From Paragonimus westermani (lineage: Eukaryota > Platyhelminthes > Trematoda > Plagiorchiida > Troglotrematidae), in NCBI GenBank assembly GCA_008508345.1, contig QNGE01003088.1, forward strand, positions 30,093 through 94,092: DNA of 64,000 bases. The letters run 5' to 3'. Position numbers and translations under genes: made by a program. Below are positions 12,571-25,921 of this stretch, one piece after another; position 1 is the first letter of the stretch; each line of letters starts with the position of its first letter. Below the pieces are notes generated by a model, which ran no database searches, was not told the origin of the DNA, and saw only the letters and a program-made list of their open reading frames with translations.

Positions 12571-13474
12571 GTAAGTCAATGATCTTGTTTCATCAATTCG
12601 CAGCAAAACCATTTCCTGAATTACACAACGCACTAAGCGTGTAATCTTCTACTAAACCACAAGTCGGAGTATGAGTGGAATCTACCGGTCAGTGAAGTTC
12701 ACGAATGCAAGCAGAGGAAAACAGTCAACTCTTATTGTGTGATGTTGTCTCCTCCCGAACTTTGTTAACAGAATAGGTTTTGCGTAGTTCATTACGGTTG
12801 AAAAGATGACGGAATCTTTTACTCACTAGTCATAGAAGTATAGATGAACATGTTATTTCGCATGAAATGACGCTTAACAAACCTGTGATCAGTAGATCAG
12901 AAAGTAACTCAATGTAATAGTTGATCGGATGGAATGGAATAAATGTACTTTACAGTACACAGGCCGATCGCTGGTGACTAGGGCCACACAATGTTCACAC
13001 TAACATTGATTTCGGTTCATAAAACCGAGACAAGTACGTGGTTACTTAAACTTATGAATAAAATAGATGCTCGGACCTTCGTTTTTTCCATTCGAACAAA
13101 TTTTACGAAACAGTTGACTGTAATTTTATTATGAGGCGAAAGCGAGTGTGATGAATAGTAATTAAATGACTCTCACTTAATCAGCTGTATTCCGAGGGTG
13201 ATTAACTCAAACAGTACACAGACGACGCAGGCAAACTGAATCCGGCTGTTTCAGTTCTTCCTTAAATGAACACTTGCGGAAACGGGTAAAAACTTGGCCA
13301 TAGCACATGAGTGGTTTACGACGTTAGTGATTTTCGCTGGCTATCGTCTGAAACTACTGCACAGATTAGGCCGTTTGTTGCAAACTCTTACCAGGGAAAG
13401 CACCACTCGGTTGATACCGATTGACAGCTAAGGAGTTCACTTTGCTATTTGCAAACTTTATAGTTTTCGCTCAG

Positions 13475-13564
13475 CCTAAGCTAAACGGAAGCTCAATTCA
13501 CCCGATAAACAAGCTGATGGTTCCACCCATAATGTGGCTCAGTCAGAATTCACGCGGTAACCAG
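13475..13564 (+). CDS. exon 2 of chain, linker segment
   Basis: 90 bases, 30 codons, phase 0 in and out, between TTTTCGCTCAG and CAG|GTAAGTA. It begins PKLNGSSIHPINKLM and ends QNSRGNQ. It is polar with one N-glycosylation-type NGSS site, fitting a juxtamembrane extracellular linker between the GPS-like exon and the first hydrophobic segment. Both splice sites and the phase match the neighbouring exons. Confidence 0.55.
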
Positions 13565-16500
13565 GTAAGTATTTTTCAAGCTTTAGTTGAGAAGTGCATC
13601 CAGAATGAACATCGCCTTGTTGCCTAAGCCACGTGGCTCGTTAGAGTGACTGTTGAAACAAATAAAGGGTACTGTGTGAACTGTTAAGTTCTGTCTGGGT
13701 TCGTTCTGTAACTGTTTTGATTTTCGACAAAGTTGAGTGACCTAGTTTTTGACTGCTCCAGGAAGACTAAAGGCGACTTAAATTCAAATCTCTACAAGAA
13801 ATTCGTGGTAACCACTTGAACGAGGATGAGAAACAAGCAAATCCTAATACTTCGTCTTTTGGGAGCTGAGGACGATTGCTGATTCTCGCCTATCGATAAT
13901 TCTGTTCTCTCAAGTGTGGACGAGCAACATGAGTTTGATGGACCGTTCAGTAATTGTTGTACTTTCTTGGCCACAGTGAAAAGCCGTTCCTACGATAATC
14001 ATCACATTTAGCTCTTCCGAACCATGACCACGTTTTTATCCTCCCAACAGTTTAGCCATGAAGTGGAAAAAAGGATTGTTCCATAGGAAGTTTATATCTG
14101 TTAAACCTTATATCCAAGATGAATATGACCCACTGTTTGCTGCCGTGATGACTGCCATTCAAAACTACCTCGTCCACAAAGAGAAACGCAGCTGCCAGAG
14201 CAACATGACCAGCACGTCAGGCAATTAGCATTGAAATTTTGCTTTTGGATGGCTTGTTGTAGCGTGTAGCCTGGCGGCAAACTTTTCACTTGTATCGTTG
14301 GGTGATTTACGAAACACACAATCAGTGGTAAGAAAATATGAGCCTATACCCTGTACGGCTCAGTCACCTACAGAGGTCATGTCAATGAGTGCCTCTGTGA
14401 TATTTAGTGTCACCAGAGGGTAAAATAGCGATTACTACAAATAGTGAACAAGGGAATCATCCAGATTCACACTAACTTAAATGACCAACGTTCATATGGA
14501 ATAATGAGCTACTATCAGGTTGGTGAGCGTGTTGAGAAGTCAGCTGAATAAGTAGGTTGACAAATATATGATGTAATTATTGAATCCACTAGCGAACAGT
14601 GGTTGAAGGAGTGTAAAGCTGGTTCTTAATAGCCAGAGTGGAGAGTTTGGCTGCATCAAGTATTTCATTTAAGTAGAATTCATCTGAAGGTTTTGAAAAA
14701 CCAGACACCAGGACATTTGTTTTCATTAATGGCTGTCTAGTCGCCTAACAAAGTGAACGCGGTCAATCTCGTGTCCAGTGTTTGGTAGGTCCATCAGTGT
14801 GTCACTTGTGGTTGTTGGTAGTTGTATGTGCAGGTTGCAAAAAAGTGACACAAGAACATTCGTTGGAAAGTACTTTAGATTGTGCTGTAATTGCGTTATT
14901 TCATTCAACCAAATGGCTGAAATTAAAGACTGGGAATATCACTGTGTTTTAATGCTACAGGCATGAAACCAGAACGTTCACCACATGATGTGCAGCGTAC
15001 AGTGAAAAATAAATAACCAGTGAAATAATGCCTGAAGTTTCAAAAATACAACCGAAAAGCTGGATACTTCGAGATATCTTCATCCCTCAAACATTTGTTG
15101 GCTAATGCATTCGCAAGCTCCTTATAACACCATTTATAATACTTACTTAGACCCACGATTCTTACCATCTGACTTTCGGAACTGTTTTGTTGTTATAAGC
15201 AATGCACAGAAAGTATTCCGTCTGCTCACTCATTTTTCAGAACCTGTCAGTCCATCAGTCCGTATAGATGTGATTATTCCTGCTCGTTATTAACGAAGGT
15301 TTTGTAAACACATCGGTAGCAGCTTTTCGAAATTGAAAGTAGTGACTTAATACACCATGCAATATTATTTCACTGTCTTAACTATTTTGTCCAGGTATAT
15401 CGCACACTTCAGATATTGTAGGAAACGGCTGTCGGTTCTTGACAATATCAAAAATACGTTCTCCATATACGAACGATGTGAAAATTTTATCTAGGAAGGT
15501 AGTTCTTTTAGTTTACGTGTGCTACGTTACCCCACTAACACAAATATGTTGACTTAGAAAACTGGACATCGAAGGGAGTCCTAAGGAAATTCGATCGATG
15601 TGAAGTCTTTCTCTACATTAATGAGACGACCAAAGTTTTCAATCGGTTCGCAAATGCACTAGGCATTCTTGTGAGGACTTCCTTGTTGAATAAACGGTGG
15701 TTAGAAAGCAGAACACAACAAAAAGACAACTTCCACATGAAGGTAGCCTTTTGTTGGCTTCGTAGATGGTCTTTAAATGGAAGGGAAAACTTCCACTAAA
15801 AAACTATGTTATCCGATTGTACGGAATAAAAGGACATCCTCATTAGGTAACCCGTGACACAACGTTTCTGAAAAATCATCTTCAGTATACCGTCTAACTT
15901 CTGGACGAATAATTATACAAGATGATTTCCAGTGCTTGGCAAGCACAAATCTTAAGCTCGTTTGCAAAACTACTGATTAATGTCGATCTCTATTGAATAA
16001 CCGACCCAAACCCGGCATAAAAATAATATTATCATATCTCGTCGGGTTGCAACCATTCGCACTCCTAAGTTGCACCAACAATCCCATATATTACTAATTC
16101 GTTGTTTCTGGGAAGCCCTGAATATTACAGCAGGCTAACAATGTTTTACATTTTCAATGTAAAATTAAGCTTAATTTCCGAGAAGCAAGCTACGCTGACG
16201 AGGATTTAGAGGTTTTGATTATAATTCACACAGTAGTTGTTAAAATACTCTTCATTATTTAGTTAAAAAAAGTTACACGTTTGTTTTGAACAGAGATGAG
16301 AAAATCTAACAAACGGTTGCATTTTATTCCTTTTGACAACAACAATTTTGACCAACGTGTGTTTGCTTTAAATTACTTGAAAAATTAACATTTCTGCAAG
16401 TAGACAGTTCAGAAACGTAATTTTTGAATCCGCAGCCTGCTCAATACGGATTGGTTTATTGTTAAGTTAAGCAGGGGCAGATACTAATAACTGTGCTGTT

Positions 16501-16998
16501 GACTGATAACTGCAAGGATTCGAAGGAACTATTGAAACCAAGAGGTTAGGGTTTTAAAAAGTCTCTCGTCCTACCCATTCAGCTTGACAAACTCTCTACA
16601 TTCTTTTCAAGTTCACTGGAAAATCTGGTTCGGTCTGTTTAACGAACTGTTCGGCTATGTTTAGGAATTTTTTCCTATGAAAATTCATTATTCTTTTTGA
16701 AGTCATTCACAAAGAATTTCCACACTTTTACACAATAGAGGCAGATGTGAATACGCAACCATGCTTTAACTCAACAAACTACGCTCATACTAGAGGAGTC
16801 AGCTGTCAGCATACTTTCTTTCCATTAATTTGAGAAGCAGCGTCAAAATGAGGTTTACTGTTTTATGACATTACGAGAATGAACCAGAGGTATCCATTTT
16901 TGTTCAAAACAGGCATTCATTGAAATTGACCAGAATGATATAGGTTAAACCCTCGGTTCCATTCGTATGGATTAACACCAACCTCATGTTCATTACAG
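13565..16998. other. presumed intron, nothing else seen
   Basis: Lies between the GTAAGTA donor at 13565 and the acceptor CATTACAG ending at 16998. Only short frames; no repeat family recognised. Confidence 0.45.
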
Positions 16999-17129
16999 AT
17001 GGGTAGCGGGAAGGATGACATGCGTCATATGGTGTACAATCCAATGGAGAAAGTGACCTACTTCAATTCATTGTACATGCTCGTTTTTATCCTGCTTGTT
17101 GGCTCGGTCTACATGGCCTTGCTTCAACT
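16999..17129 (+). CDS. exon 3 of chain, first membrane segment
   Basis: 131 bases, entered in phase 0 after CATTACAG and left after two bases of a codon at GTAAGTT. The peptide starts MGSGKDDMRHMVYNPMEKV and runs into a clear membrane helix, YMLVFILLVGSVYMALL. GC content and codon regularity rise compared with the flanking DNA. The split Leu codon (CT) is completed by the first base of the exon at 20563. Confidence 0.65.
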
Positions 17130-20100
17130 GTAAGTTATTGACGAACAGTATACAAAACTTCATACATATTTTTGCAGCGTGCATTGAGTAAAAATATTCA
17201 GACTTAAACTTGGGGTTCAGTATAATGTGACCTATTACGTTTTGAACATATCTGTATTCATTGACGTAAAATTTGCTACACGGGTAGAGAATATTCCCGA
17301 TGATTCATCGTACCAACCGGCCGGTACGGAAAGTTGTAGAGATGTACGATAGTTGAACAAGCTAAGACAGATGAGAGTACTCACAGCAGTTTTGTCCATA
17401 TCTCTTTCTCATACTAATTTGTGTTGCTGCGAAACATTCACTGACGTATTTCAAAGGCTCTATGAATGGCATTTTATGATAGAAGTGCTTAAACATAATA
17501 TCCGTATCTGTTACGTCCTAACTTACCATGTAACCGAAAAGCGGTAATCGATTACGGACGAGGCATCCACTGGGATCAATCAAAGTTCTCGCTTCTGCAT
17601 TGATTTTGACTAGACCCTGTTGAAAAGAACGCAGGATTAAGTCGATAAGTTTTAGTTGCAAATTATAACAAGGATAAAACCTCCTTCTAGTGCCTCTTTT
17701 GGGAAGAACCTGCTTGACAAAGCTTAGCTCCAAGGAATTTTTTACTGGGTTAATTTGTTTCCCTTGACATGCTTAAAAACCTTTAGCACATGTATGATTA
17801 TTATATATTTTCACACTTAAACCTTCCAACTACGGAAAAACACAATACTTTTTTCACATCGGGTATTGATGCAATTCACCAGCCATACATGGTTCTACGT
17901 GGACTATGAGATTTACTATGGCCTCCAAGAATACAAGACCAATGTGCTCATTTCACGAAATCAGTAAATGATTAAATGATTACATAAAAGCTTCAGTTAA
18001 AGTTGCTTCTGAGCAGAACAATCATTTCGGACCACTTAATCAAATATTGATTTCCTTCCATTTTATTCACTGATTGAGTTTTAGCAAGTAGCTAACTCTC
18101 GATGTTCTGTTTCTGTTCCATGCTTCCGTGGATTCTGTGGAATACCGAACGTCACTGTAGGTTCCCGTATGCAATACACATATACGCTGGAAAAAAGATG
18201 AGGTAAGAATGATCGTTTTCCCCATTTTTCCTTCATGGTTAAACGCAGTGAAAAGAAGGGTGCTGGGAAGTACCAACAGTTAGTAAGCAGAACGCTTTGT
18301 TTACTAAGTCACGCATTTTGAAACATCTTACGGTTAGGCAGTAGGGTTTATAAGCAATAAATATGAAGCAGCTTTTGGTGAGCAAATCTATTTTAACCGA
18401 AGAAAAATTGATACAATCCTAAGATAACTCGTGAAGTAAAACAGTGTGAATAGCATCGTTATTTCTGCCTTCAACGAAGAGGTTTTGAGCTCCTTAGAAG
18501 AACGATGCCGAGAAGACGATTACACTGTCAAGTGTTGTTGAAGATATCATACAAACAAAGTCCAGGAAATTTATACGGATCTTCTACTTGAACCGCTTTC
18601 ATAGGACTGTGTTTACCTAGCATTCTCTGAGCTTCGACGAGAATACAGGTAAAACGGCCTAAAGTACGAAAGTCACGTGGGTATGAAACGTTCTCCGAAC
18701 GAACTTACGTTACACTTACAATTAATTGGTAATACGATCGTCTAGTGTGACAGTTTTTGCTTGACTACTCCTCTAGCTATACTTCTCACTTATTGATAAT
18801 CTTAAGTAACTGAATTCTTGACCTGGAGTACTACTGGAACTGAAGAGCCTGTGAAAATGTGTACTCCGACTGTAGACTGTTAGACTCTGACATTTTCACC
18901 TTTTTGAAAGTCTGTTGTACGTATAATCATTAGCAGCTTTCAATCGGATTATTATCGTTAATGGAAGCAGCTATTCATGTGATTTCTGATCAAGTAATAA
19001 GGTTTCTTCCGTGTATCTTGAATGTTTTGTTAGCAAAACAAGTTGAGTTCTCCCACTTCATTTAGCATCTGCCCAAGAAACTAATCGGCGTTTATCTTCA
19101 AGCAATCCCTTAAAAATTTGATGCAATTTAGTGAGAAAGATTTGAGAGGACTCACACCCCAGTACTCAACCTCAATCAACCTCACAACCGTCTAAATATA
19201 CCTGTTCTGAAGCTCACGTATCCGAAATCGTTAGATTGTGTTCATTCAAAATTATCATAACTTCTAACAGGCCGTCAAATTCGGCTCGTTTTTGATTAAA
19301 AAACTCGGCCAACTGTTGATTTTCTTGCAGAGATGAGAATTAGGATGATTTGAACTAACTTTCTCCCGTTACACACATATCTCCTTCCAGGACTAATATT
19401 CTTCCTTCACATTCTTACAATTGATTATGATTACACGATAAGTAATATCTTTCAAAAGTATGAATGTCACCAATTCTCAACTACCAAAAAATGCTGCACA
19501 TTCCTCTGTTGTGTTTATGATATCTCAGCAAAGGATTTGGGCTGAACTCAGTATAAACATCCGCATCAGGTTTGTTACAAATGTGTTCAAACAGTTTAGG
19601 CGTCATGTTTAGCATGTTATTGATAAATAGATTGAGAATAACACGACGTTACAAGCAAGTTGTAATCCTCTAAGTTTCAACAACCTCGGGATGACTTCCT
19701 CTAGAGTGTTGTAGTAGGAATTATATTAAAAAAGTGTTAACGTGATTTCAAATACAACAATCCTGTGGAAGTCCACCCGAGTTGGTTAAAACGTAAAGTA
19801 TTACAGCTTATTCGTAACGATATGTTATTCTGAATCTGTTTATCAAGTGAAGTATATACATTAGTTGCTTTTACACTCACGTATCTACCAAAAACAACGT
19901 CGAGTTATTCTGACAGTGGACATCGCCTAATAAGACACCGATAATTTTGTATTGTTTGGAAGCAATGACGATTAGTACCGGTGGACAAGTTTAAGATGCC
20001 TTTCTTCTAGGCTTACAGAACAGTATTGATTCCGTCAGCGTTAAACTTTACTTTTAAGAAGGATCCGCCATGACTAAGGAGAACACAAACATCATCCAAA

Positions 20101-20562
20101 CCTAAGTTTTACTACACAGCGACATACTAATAAGTTTTAATTCGGAAGAAAAACTCTGCCTATCCGATTGATTTGTGCTGAGTGATATTTTAGATCAAAC
20201 AATACACGTCCTTCAGAAATGTGAAAATCATTCTGATTCGCTAAATACTTGGGGACGAGCAATTCCCTACGGTACACTAGAAAATCAATGTGTTCTCTGT
20301 ATGGTCACATAGTTTTAAATGCACCACAATAATTAGAGCTGCGAACGTCAACTGGTCATAAATCACTCGAATACCCACTTATTGAAAACTAAAATCAGAA
20401 CTAGAGAACGCCATTTCAAAAACAGACGATTTTTTTATAACCTATGTCCAACTTTTGCACGCTTTTAATAAAGTAACTCATATAACACCTTTTACTCTGT
20501 ACATTTCTCGAATACCAATCCCCCGAAAGAACCAAATATGCTCGTTGTTTCATTCATATCAG
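17130..20562. other. presumed intron, nothing else seen
   Basis: Separates two phase-compatible exons. No mobile-element protein motifs or structural RNAs seen. Confidence 0.45.
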
Positions 20563-20644
20563 CATGCACACGCTGTTTTTGTGCGGGATGAAGATACTGT
20601 TTCTCGTGCTGACCACTCATTTTGATGATGATGACAGCTGCGTG
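20563..20644 (+). CDS. exon 4 of chain, second membrane segment
   Basis: 82 bases after CATTCATATCAG, ending at GTG|GTGAGTG. The first C completes the Leu codon left open at 17129, then follow 27 codons: a hydrophobic run LFLCGMKILFLVLTTHF and an acidic DDDDSCV tail. It leaves in phase 0. The next strong exon (31206) needs phase 1, so at least one exon is missing between them, or a weaker donor (GTGTAC at 20649, phase 1) is used. Confidence 0.6.
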
Positions 20645-20664
20645 GTGAGTGTACATCATTTAAG

Positions 20665-20689
20665 TTTATTTATTTATTTATTTATTTAT
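20665..20689 (+). repeat. (TTTA)n microsatellite
   Basis: About six uninterrupted TTTA units immediately inside the presumed intron after the 20645 donor. Confidence 0.9.
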
Positions 20690-22107
20690 GTCCACATGAA
20701 TAGGGTACAAGATATGATTATTCGGATATCATGTTTTATTAATAAGCGCGTTGTTGGTGGGCCACTGTGTTATAACACTGGTTTGCAGCTTCCCCATCGT
20801 ATGTGGTAGAATAATATATGGTTTTTTAGCAAAGCAAGATGGTGACAATCACCCATGACCAATATATGAATGCTTACCAGCAAATCTGAACAACACAGAA
20901 CAAAATTTTGCCAATTCATTTTGCATTTTTATTTCCGTTAACTTCAACAGCTTTCGAATACGTTCAATTTTAACGTTGGGCATGCTTATACTGTAAAGAG
21001 ATTAGAAGGTTCTCAGGCACTAGGAAAACGACATGAGCAGACCGTAATCTTCAAAAATGATCAAGGGAGAGATTTTGTTGCCAGTTTGCGGACATTAATT
21101 GGTATCATTCGGTCACAGTGTCGCAAATCTCATACGCTCGCACATCTACGTATGTCAAGTCCGGAGTCAAACTGAATAGTGGGGAAGAGGTAGTTCGTTT
21201 GGTAGTATTTACCTGCATTAACGTTAACTTGAATCGCACGTTGCTTTGAACAATTCAGGGTTCGTTATATTTGTGTCACGTTTTTCATTCCGGTTGTATC
21301 GACGTATCTGGACAATACTCTGCCACAGTACTGAAATTTTTGCGGAATTTCGCTCCAGCCAGTTACAACTATAAATAACGTATACAAGACACCTATTTGG
21401 CAGCATCAATGTCAGGAGTAATCTTTCGCAGAATGTGCTAACCAGCTGCAACGTGTGGCTTCCTTTGGATAACAGTTTCACGTACACAGCTCTCGTCTAG
21501 TGTTTAGTCAGCGGTATATGAGAATGAGAAATTAATGTTAATGTATTACGGCACATCTGAGATGTGCAATTCACACCTTCATGAATTAAGTGAAAACCCG
21601 CATGGTTGAGTGAAAATTTGGAAATTTTGAGTTCACTTGACACAGGATAAAATAAATAAGTATACTGACGAACTGCAGTGCTACATGTGAGAATCTGTGA
21701 TATTCTTTCTCCAATTTTATTGGCATACTTTTGTCCTTATACTCAGCCTTAAACCTCCGTAGTCGAAACTCTGCCCGTCGTCGTGGAAGATTGACAATAT
21801 ACTACTCTCACGCTTTTTGCCAACACTTACCCTAATGGGAAACATACCGGACGTTTGCTCCATTACCTAAAACCCATTCACACCGTCTCCAGGCCATTCC
21901 CTTTAGACAAAGAAGTCTGAGGTATAGAAAGCACGTATGGTTCAACTGATCTAATTGAGTCGGGTTAAACCTTGCCAGGAAGTGTTCTACGCTTTCTACT
22001 GTTGATTCTTCGCACCAAAAGCGACCATTTTTGTCAAGCTAAAAGAAACAAGGGAAGATTGCTTTCGAATTTGAAGGGACAGGATTAAACTATGCAATAC
22101 ATTTCAG

Positions 22108-22436
22108 ATTTTGTCAACTTGTGACATATCTTTGAAAGTTAAGTCGACATATCGTTGCAACATGATACGAGAACCCATAGCTATGAAGAGCATATACAAG
22201 GGGTCGAACCACTACAGCTCACGCGTAGTGCATTATATTCTGCAAAATGTTCAAAATCTATTTCCTGATTTCCTCTTTGTGATCTTTCCTCCAAATTCAG
22301 TTCATTGGTTTTGTGCAAATCAGTTTCATTTCAACATTCGAAGTTATGAACCTGTTTGCAGGACTGTTCCTGTTACTCATTCGTCGAAGTCATCGTCCAA
22401 TGAACTTGCTTATTCGCGTGGTGGTAATTATCTACA
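22108..22436 (+). CDS. candidate exon, unassigned
   Basis: An open stretch of 329 bases lies between ATACATTTCAG and a strong donor CTACA|GTAAGTC. It would enter in phase 0, matching the exon ending at 20644, and leave in phase 2. The peptide begins ILSTCDISLKVKS, has a hydrophobic part around FPDFLFVIFPP, and ends SKSSSNELAYSRGGNYL. No family is recognised. The next confident exon needs phase 1, so joining would require a further exon. Frames of this length also occur by chance here. Confidence 0.25.
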
Positions 22437-23133
22437 GTAAGTCTGTTAGTGGGCGAAAAACTGATGTTCATTCCTAAACGTGAACCTCTTAGTCCTGTGT
22501 CGACTTTGATTTCACTTTGATTTCACTTTTGCTTATCAAACCAGAACACTGTTTTGGTGAACTCACGCGACTGCAGACCACGTTAATCAACTTGGATGAA
22601 TGATACACCATTTGACATTTCCGATACTTGGAGAAAGATTAGGTGGGTCGCAGATTAATAAGTAGTCCGGACAGAATAGGGAAGGTTGACCTCTGCCCCT
22701 GCCATAACAAAATATTAGGTTGATGAGCTTGCATGTCGCCCATCTATTTGACTCAGTTTTCGACCCACGCAAGAAAATTCAACATCAGATTTCTTTTCGC
22801 ATTACAAGTTTTTCTAACTTAAGTTCATCAGATCATATCCCCTCATGAAGACTGATATTTCAGCCTTTTTACCGAGCATTAAAATGCTTCACGTTTCGCT
22901 CAAGGAAACCTTTAATTCTCGGTTGCTATCTCCCTCATTGTTTGCATTGCGCCGCTGATGCTCCGTTCATGGGCTTACTTTGCATATAATTTGGGCGTGC
23001 AAGCTGTTCTTCCATGGGCTTAGGCAAAAACACTGGTACGTACCAATCCACAATATTCCATCTCAAATAGAGTTTGCGCGTCGAAGCGTCTTATCGCAGT
23101 CAACGCCTTCATATTTCACAACTGCAAAAATTC

Positions 23134-23524
23134 ACCAATGGCGATAGAAGACATACATCGCGAGATGCTAAAAAGTTCGTTCAATCTCTTCACTCACGAA
23201 CGCAAAACATTAGAATATATAGGACATGCGGTTAGCAACACAACAAAAAACATTCAACGATTGGGCTTACACAAAACAAAGACTGTCGTCAGTTCCAGAG
23301 CAGAAAAACTGCGTGAGTCAACAGTTTATGCACAAACAGAGCCGGACGGTGAGTATTGATCAACACCACCTCGGAGAAAGCGATCAATTTGGGTTTCTGA
23401 TTCCATAACAGAACTTGAAACGAGTTGGCCGGGTCAACAACGTGACCTGTTTTCAGGATGTGCTTTGTGACGGATGAGGTCGGATTTCACCTCAGTCGTT
23501 CTGTTGCCAATGTCCGTTGCGTCA
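23134..23524. repeat. left arm of a ~390-bp inverted duplication
   Basis: Reverse complement of 23857-24247 with only a few mismatches seen by eye (for example near 23220 and 23509). The 332-bp spacer between the arms holds the upstream part of the left PLE copy. Confidence 0.93.
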
Positions 23525-23770
23525 TGGCGTGTATCAGCCACTTAGGCATAAGTACAGCCATTCTTTGTCGTAGGCATCGATTTGTTCTGCCGATATAGAT
23601 GTCACCGCAACTGCAAGTGAACTGATAGATTACATGTGAGACAGAACATTTCGGTAGGTCGCGATGACGAATAAGCTGAGTGACACTCCTAGTTGTGAGT
23701 AGCAATCACAATTCAGCCTCAGGGAATGTGCGAGTTAGAGCAAACTGTAATTTTTGACTTACGTCGGTTG
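23134..23770 (-). pseudogene. PLE 3' fragment with GIY-YIG domain (left copy)
   Basis: On the - strand it encodes a PLE C-terminus. A linker resembling PFKDDHVTTDVSQKLQFAL (23790-23740) is followed, after damage, by KCSVSHVIYQFTCSCGDIYIGRT near 23645-23575, the zinc-type CxC plus GIY-YIG nuclease signature. Across a frame break comes KHILKTGHVVDPANSFQVL and a tail ending VFLLWN before a stop near 23310. The reverse-transcriptase part is absent, so this is a 5'-truncated copy. Its 3' part (23134-23524) is duplicated in inverted orientation at 23857-24247. Confidence 0.8.
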
Positions 23771-23856
23771 TGACATGATCGTCTTTGAAAGGTAGGTTGA
23801 AAGGTAGGTTCTTGGTAAACCTACTCACGACAGTCTTGGTCAATCTTTTCTGGCTG

Positions 23857-24247
23857 TGACGCAACGGACATCGGCAACAGAACGACTGAGGTGAAATCCG
23901 ACCTCATCCGTCACAAAGCACATCCTGAAAACAGGTCACGTTGTTGACCCGGCCAACTCGTTTCAAGTTCTGTTATGGAATCAGAAACCCAAATTGATCG
24001 CTTTCTCCGAGGTGGTGTTGATCAATACTCACCGTCCGGCTCTGTTTGTGCATAAACTGTTGACTCACGCAGTTTTTCTGCTCTGGAACTGACGACAGTC
24101 TTTGTTTTGTGTAAGCCCAATCGTTGAATGTTTTTTGTTGTGTTGCTAACCGCATGTCCCATATATTCTAATGTTTTGCGTTCGTGAGTGAAGAGATTGA
24201 ACGAACTTTTTAGCATCTCGCGATGTATGTCTTCTATCGCCATTGGT
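23857..24247 (+). pseudogene. PLE 3' end fragment (right arm, opposite orientation)
   Basis: Encodes on the + strand the same PLE C-terminal tail as the left arm: VTKHILKTGHVVDPANSF, then LLWNQKPKLIAFSEVVL and a VFLLWN end with a stop. It lacks the CxC and YIG core, so it is even more 5'-truncated than the left copy. The head-to-head layout with near identity indicates a recent event. Confidence 0.85.
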
Positions 24248-25741
24248 TAACTTGATCAAGGAACTTTGTCTTTTAAATTTAAAAAATGAGAGCCTTATAA
24301 ATGTTTCACGTTCTAATAACTTGTTCTTATCTCGTTTGATAATAACTAAGCGTTAGATTTATAGTTCCTCAAATTTTGAGGATATGGAGCTTTTCAAGTG
24401 AATACTGTCAGCACCTATCGTGAAACTGGTTTGCTGATTAGCTAACGTTGTATAATTAAGTATAATTCGTTTTCTAGCGTTTTCGTCCCGATTATCAAAA
24501 TGTCAGGAACAGAAAATTGAAGTAGATGGTGGATAATTTCGTGCGGCAGTTCACAGAATCTATTTAAGCAGTGCACATAAGCAAAGATCATCTTTCATTC
24601 ATCAGTTTGTGCACGGGTTATGAATGCTTTTCCTGATAAACTGAACAGTGGGTGAATAGCGAAAAATTACTTCATAGGTAATGGTGTTTCTGCGATTTTG
24701 TCAAAGTAAGAATGAGAATAGTTGAGCTAAATAGGATTTTTCAAGGAAGTTTCAGGAGGCGTTTGAAAATACGTGTTAATATACGTCACCATCACTGTTG
24801 ACAATTGTAGCCCACTGGTTGTTATCGACCTTTGAGTATCGTACCCCAGCTGAAAGATATGTAACCCATGTGACTTCTCTAGTTATTCTAATGTTCATAC
24901 CTTATGAAATAACAATAAAGTTTTCAGAGAAGATTATGACTGTGTCGGCAAGGTAACCACTTTTTTGGCATTCACTGTCACGACACTGATTGCTTTAAAA
25001 ATGACTCAACCAAACAACTACTATAGTCATGATACTCAGTTCTTAAAGCTGGCATGTGTTCTAGTGATTGCCACCACAAACACTCAGACCCAGAAGACGA
25101 ACACTGCATGCAATTCTCATCGCACAGTTAGCTGCTTCAATCTCCTTCACTAAAACATTGAGTGGCCGCTGTCAAACTTAGGCCGGTAGGCTTGGGTTTC
25201 ACAATGCTTGCCTGATGTGGCAAATGGTGATTTGCTGTTCATATTTTAAAAATAATCATTTACATTCAAGTATTTTTCCACTTGGTTCTTATAAACGTGA
25301 TTGATCGTCATGGGAATAACCTAACCTTTAAGAAATCTGATTAACAAACGGCTGATACAACTGGCGCAACTTTGCTCACACCACAATGATCAAAATGTAT
25401 ACATTAAATGTCTTCTTAGCTCACATTGGAAACCTGCTCCATTATTCGTAAGTGCTATTTTAATCTGTAACTGTGGCAACGACAGAATTAAACAACTGTC
25501 AGAACTTCTACTGTTGTGGACAACACACAAGTGGCGTTTCATCCGTTTGCGTTTTTAAAGTTCATGTACAGGAGCGACGATATTCAGGTATTTTGTAAGA
25601 AACATACCAGATGATGCTATCAGTGTAAGGCGTTCAATTTCTTGCTCACATTTTCTTAGGCTAGTTGCCATTCATTATGCGAGATTCTACACTGACAGTG
25701 AACATAGTCGTGTAGAAGACAACAAAAACTAAAGGAATACG
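24248..25741. other. non-coding, presumed intronic
   Basis: No supported gene. A possible 25-base mini-exon (24925-24950, between TTTTCAG and GTAACC) was noted but is too short to judge. Confidence 0.4.
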
Positions 25742-25746
25742 GTCCA

Positions 25747-25903
25747 TGTGGTGGAGTGCAGCCAATCGTGTACGCCATATCTGCATTGGCCAATCAGATT
25801 GTTCGACACTATAGTATCTATCTATAGTATCGATAACAGACTAGATCAGATGTTGTGTGGTGTAGTGAGTACACATCTTGCTCTGAACCTGACTTGTTCT
25901 ACA
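25747..25903 (+). repeat. 5' LTR, 157 bp
   Basis: Begins TGTGGTGGAGTGCAG and ends GACTTGTTCTACA, giving TG...CA termini. It matches 29618-29774 apart from a handful of substitutions and a small rearranged patch near CACTATAGTATC. GTCCA precedes it directly. Confidence 0.95.
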
Positions 25904-25921
25904 TGGTGACAGAGATGAAGA
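25904..25921 (+). promoter_or_regulatory. primer-binding site
   Basis: TGGTGACAGAGATGAAG directly abuts the 5' LTR. The opening TGG is the complement of a tRNA CCA end, as expected for LTR priming. The tRNA species was not identified. Confidence 0.6.

Noticed and set aside
23138..23359. 73-codon + strand frame, repeated at 24022-24243 on the - strand
   Set aside because: It is the antisense shadow of the PLE C-terminal tail in both palindrome arms; the duplication explains why it appears twice.
24926..24950. 25-base micro-exon between TTTTCAG and GTAACC
   Set aside because: Flatworms have micro-exon genes, but one isolated candidate of this size is expected by chance and does not fix the phase gap.
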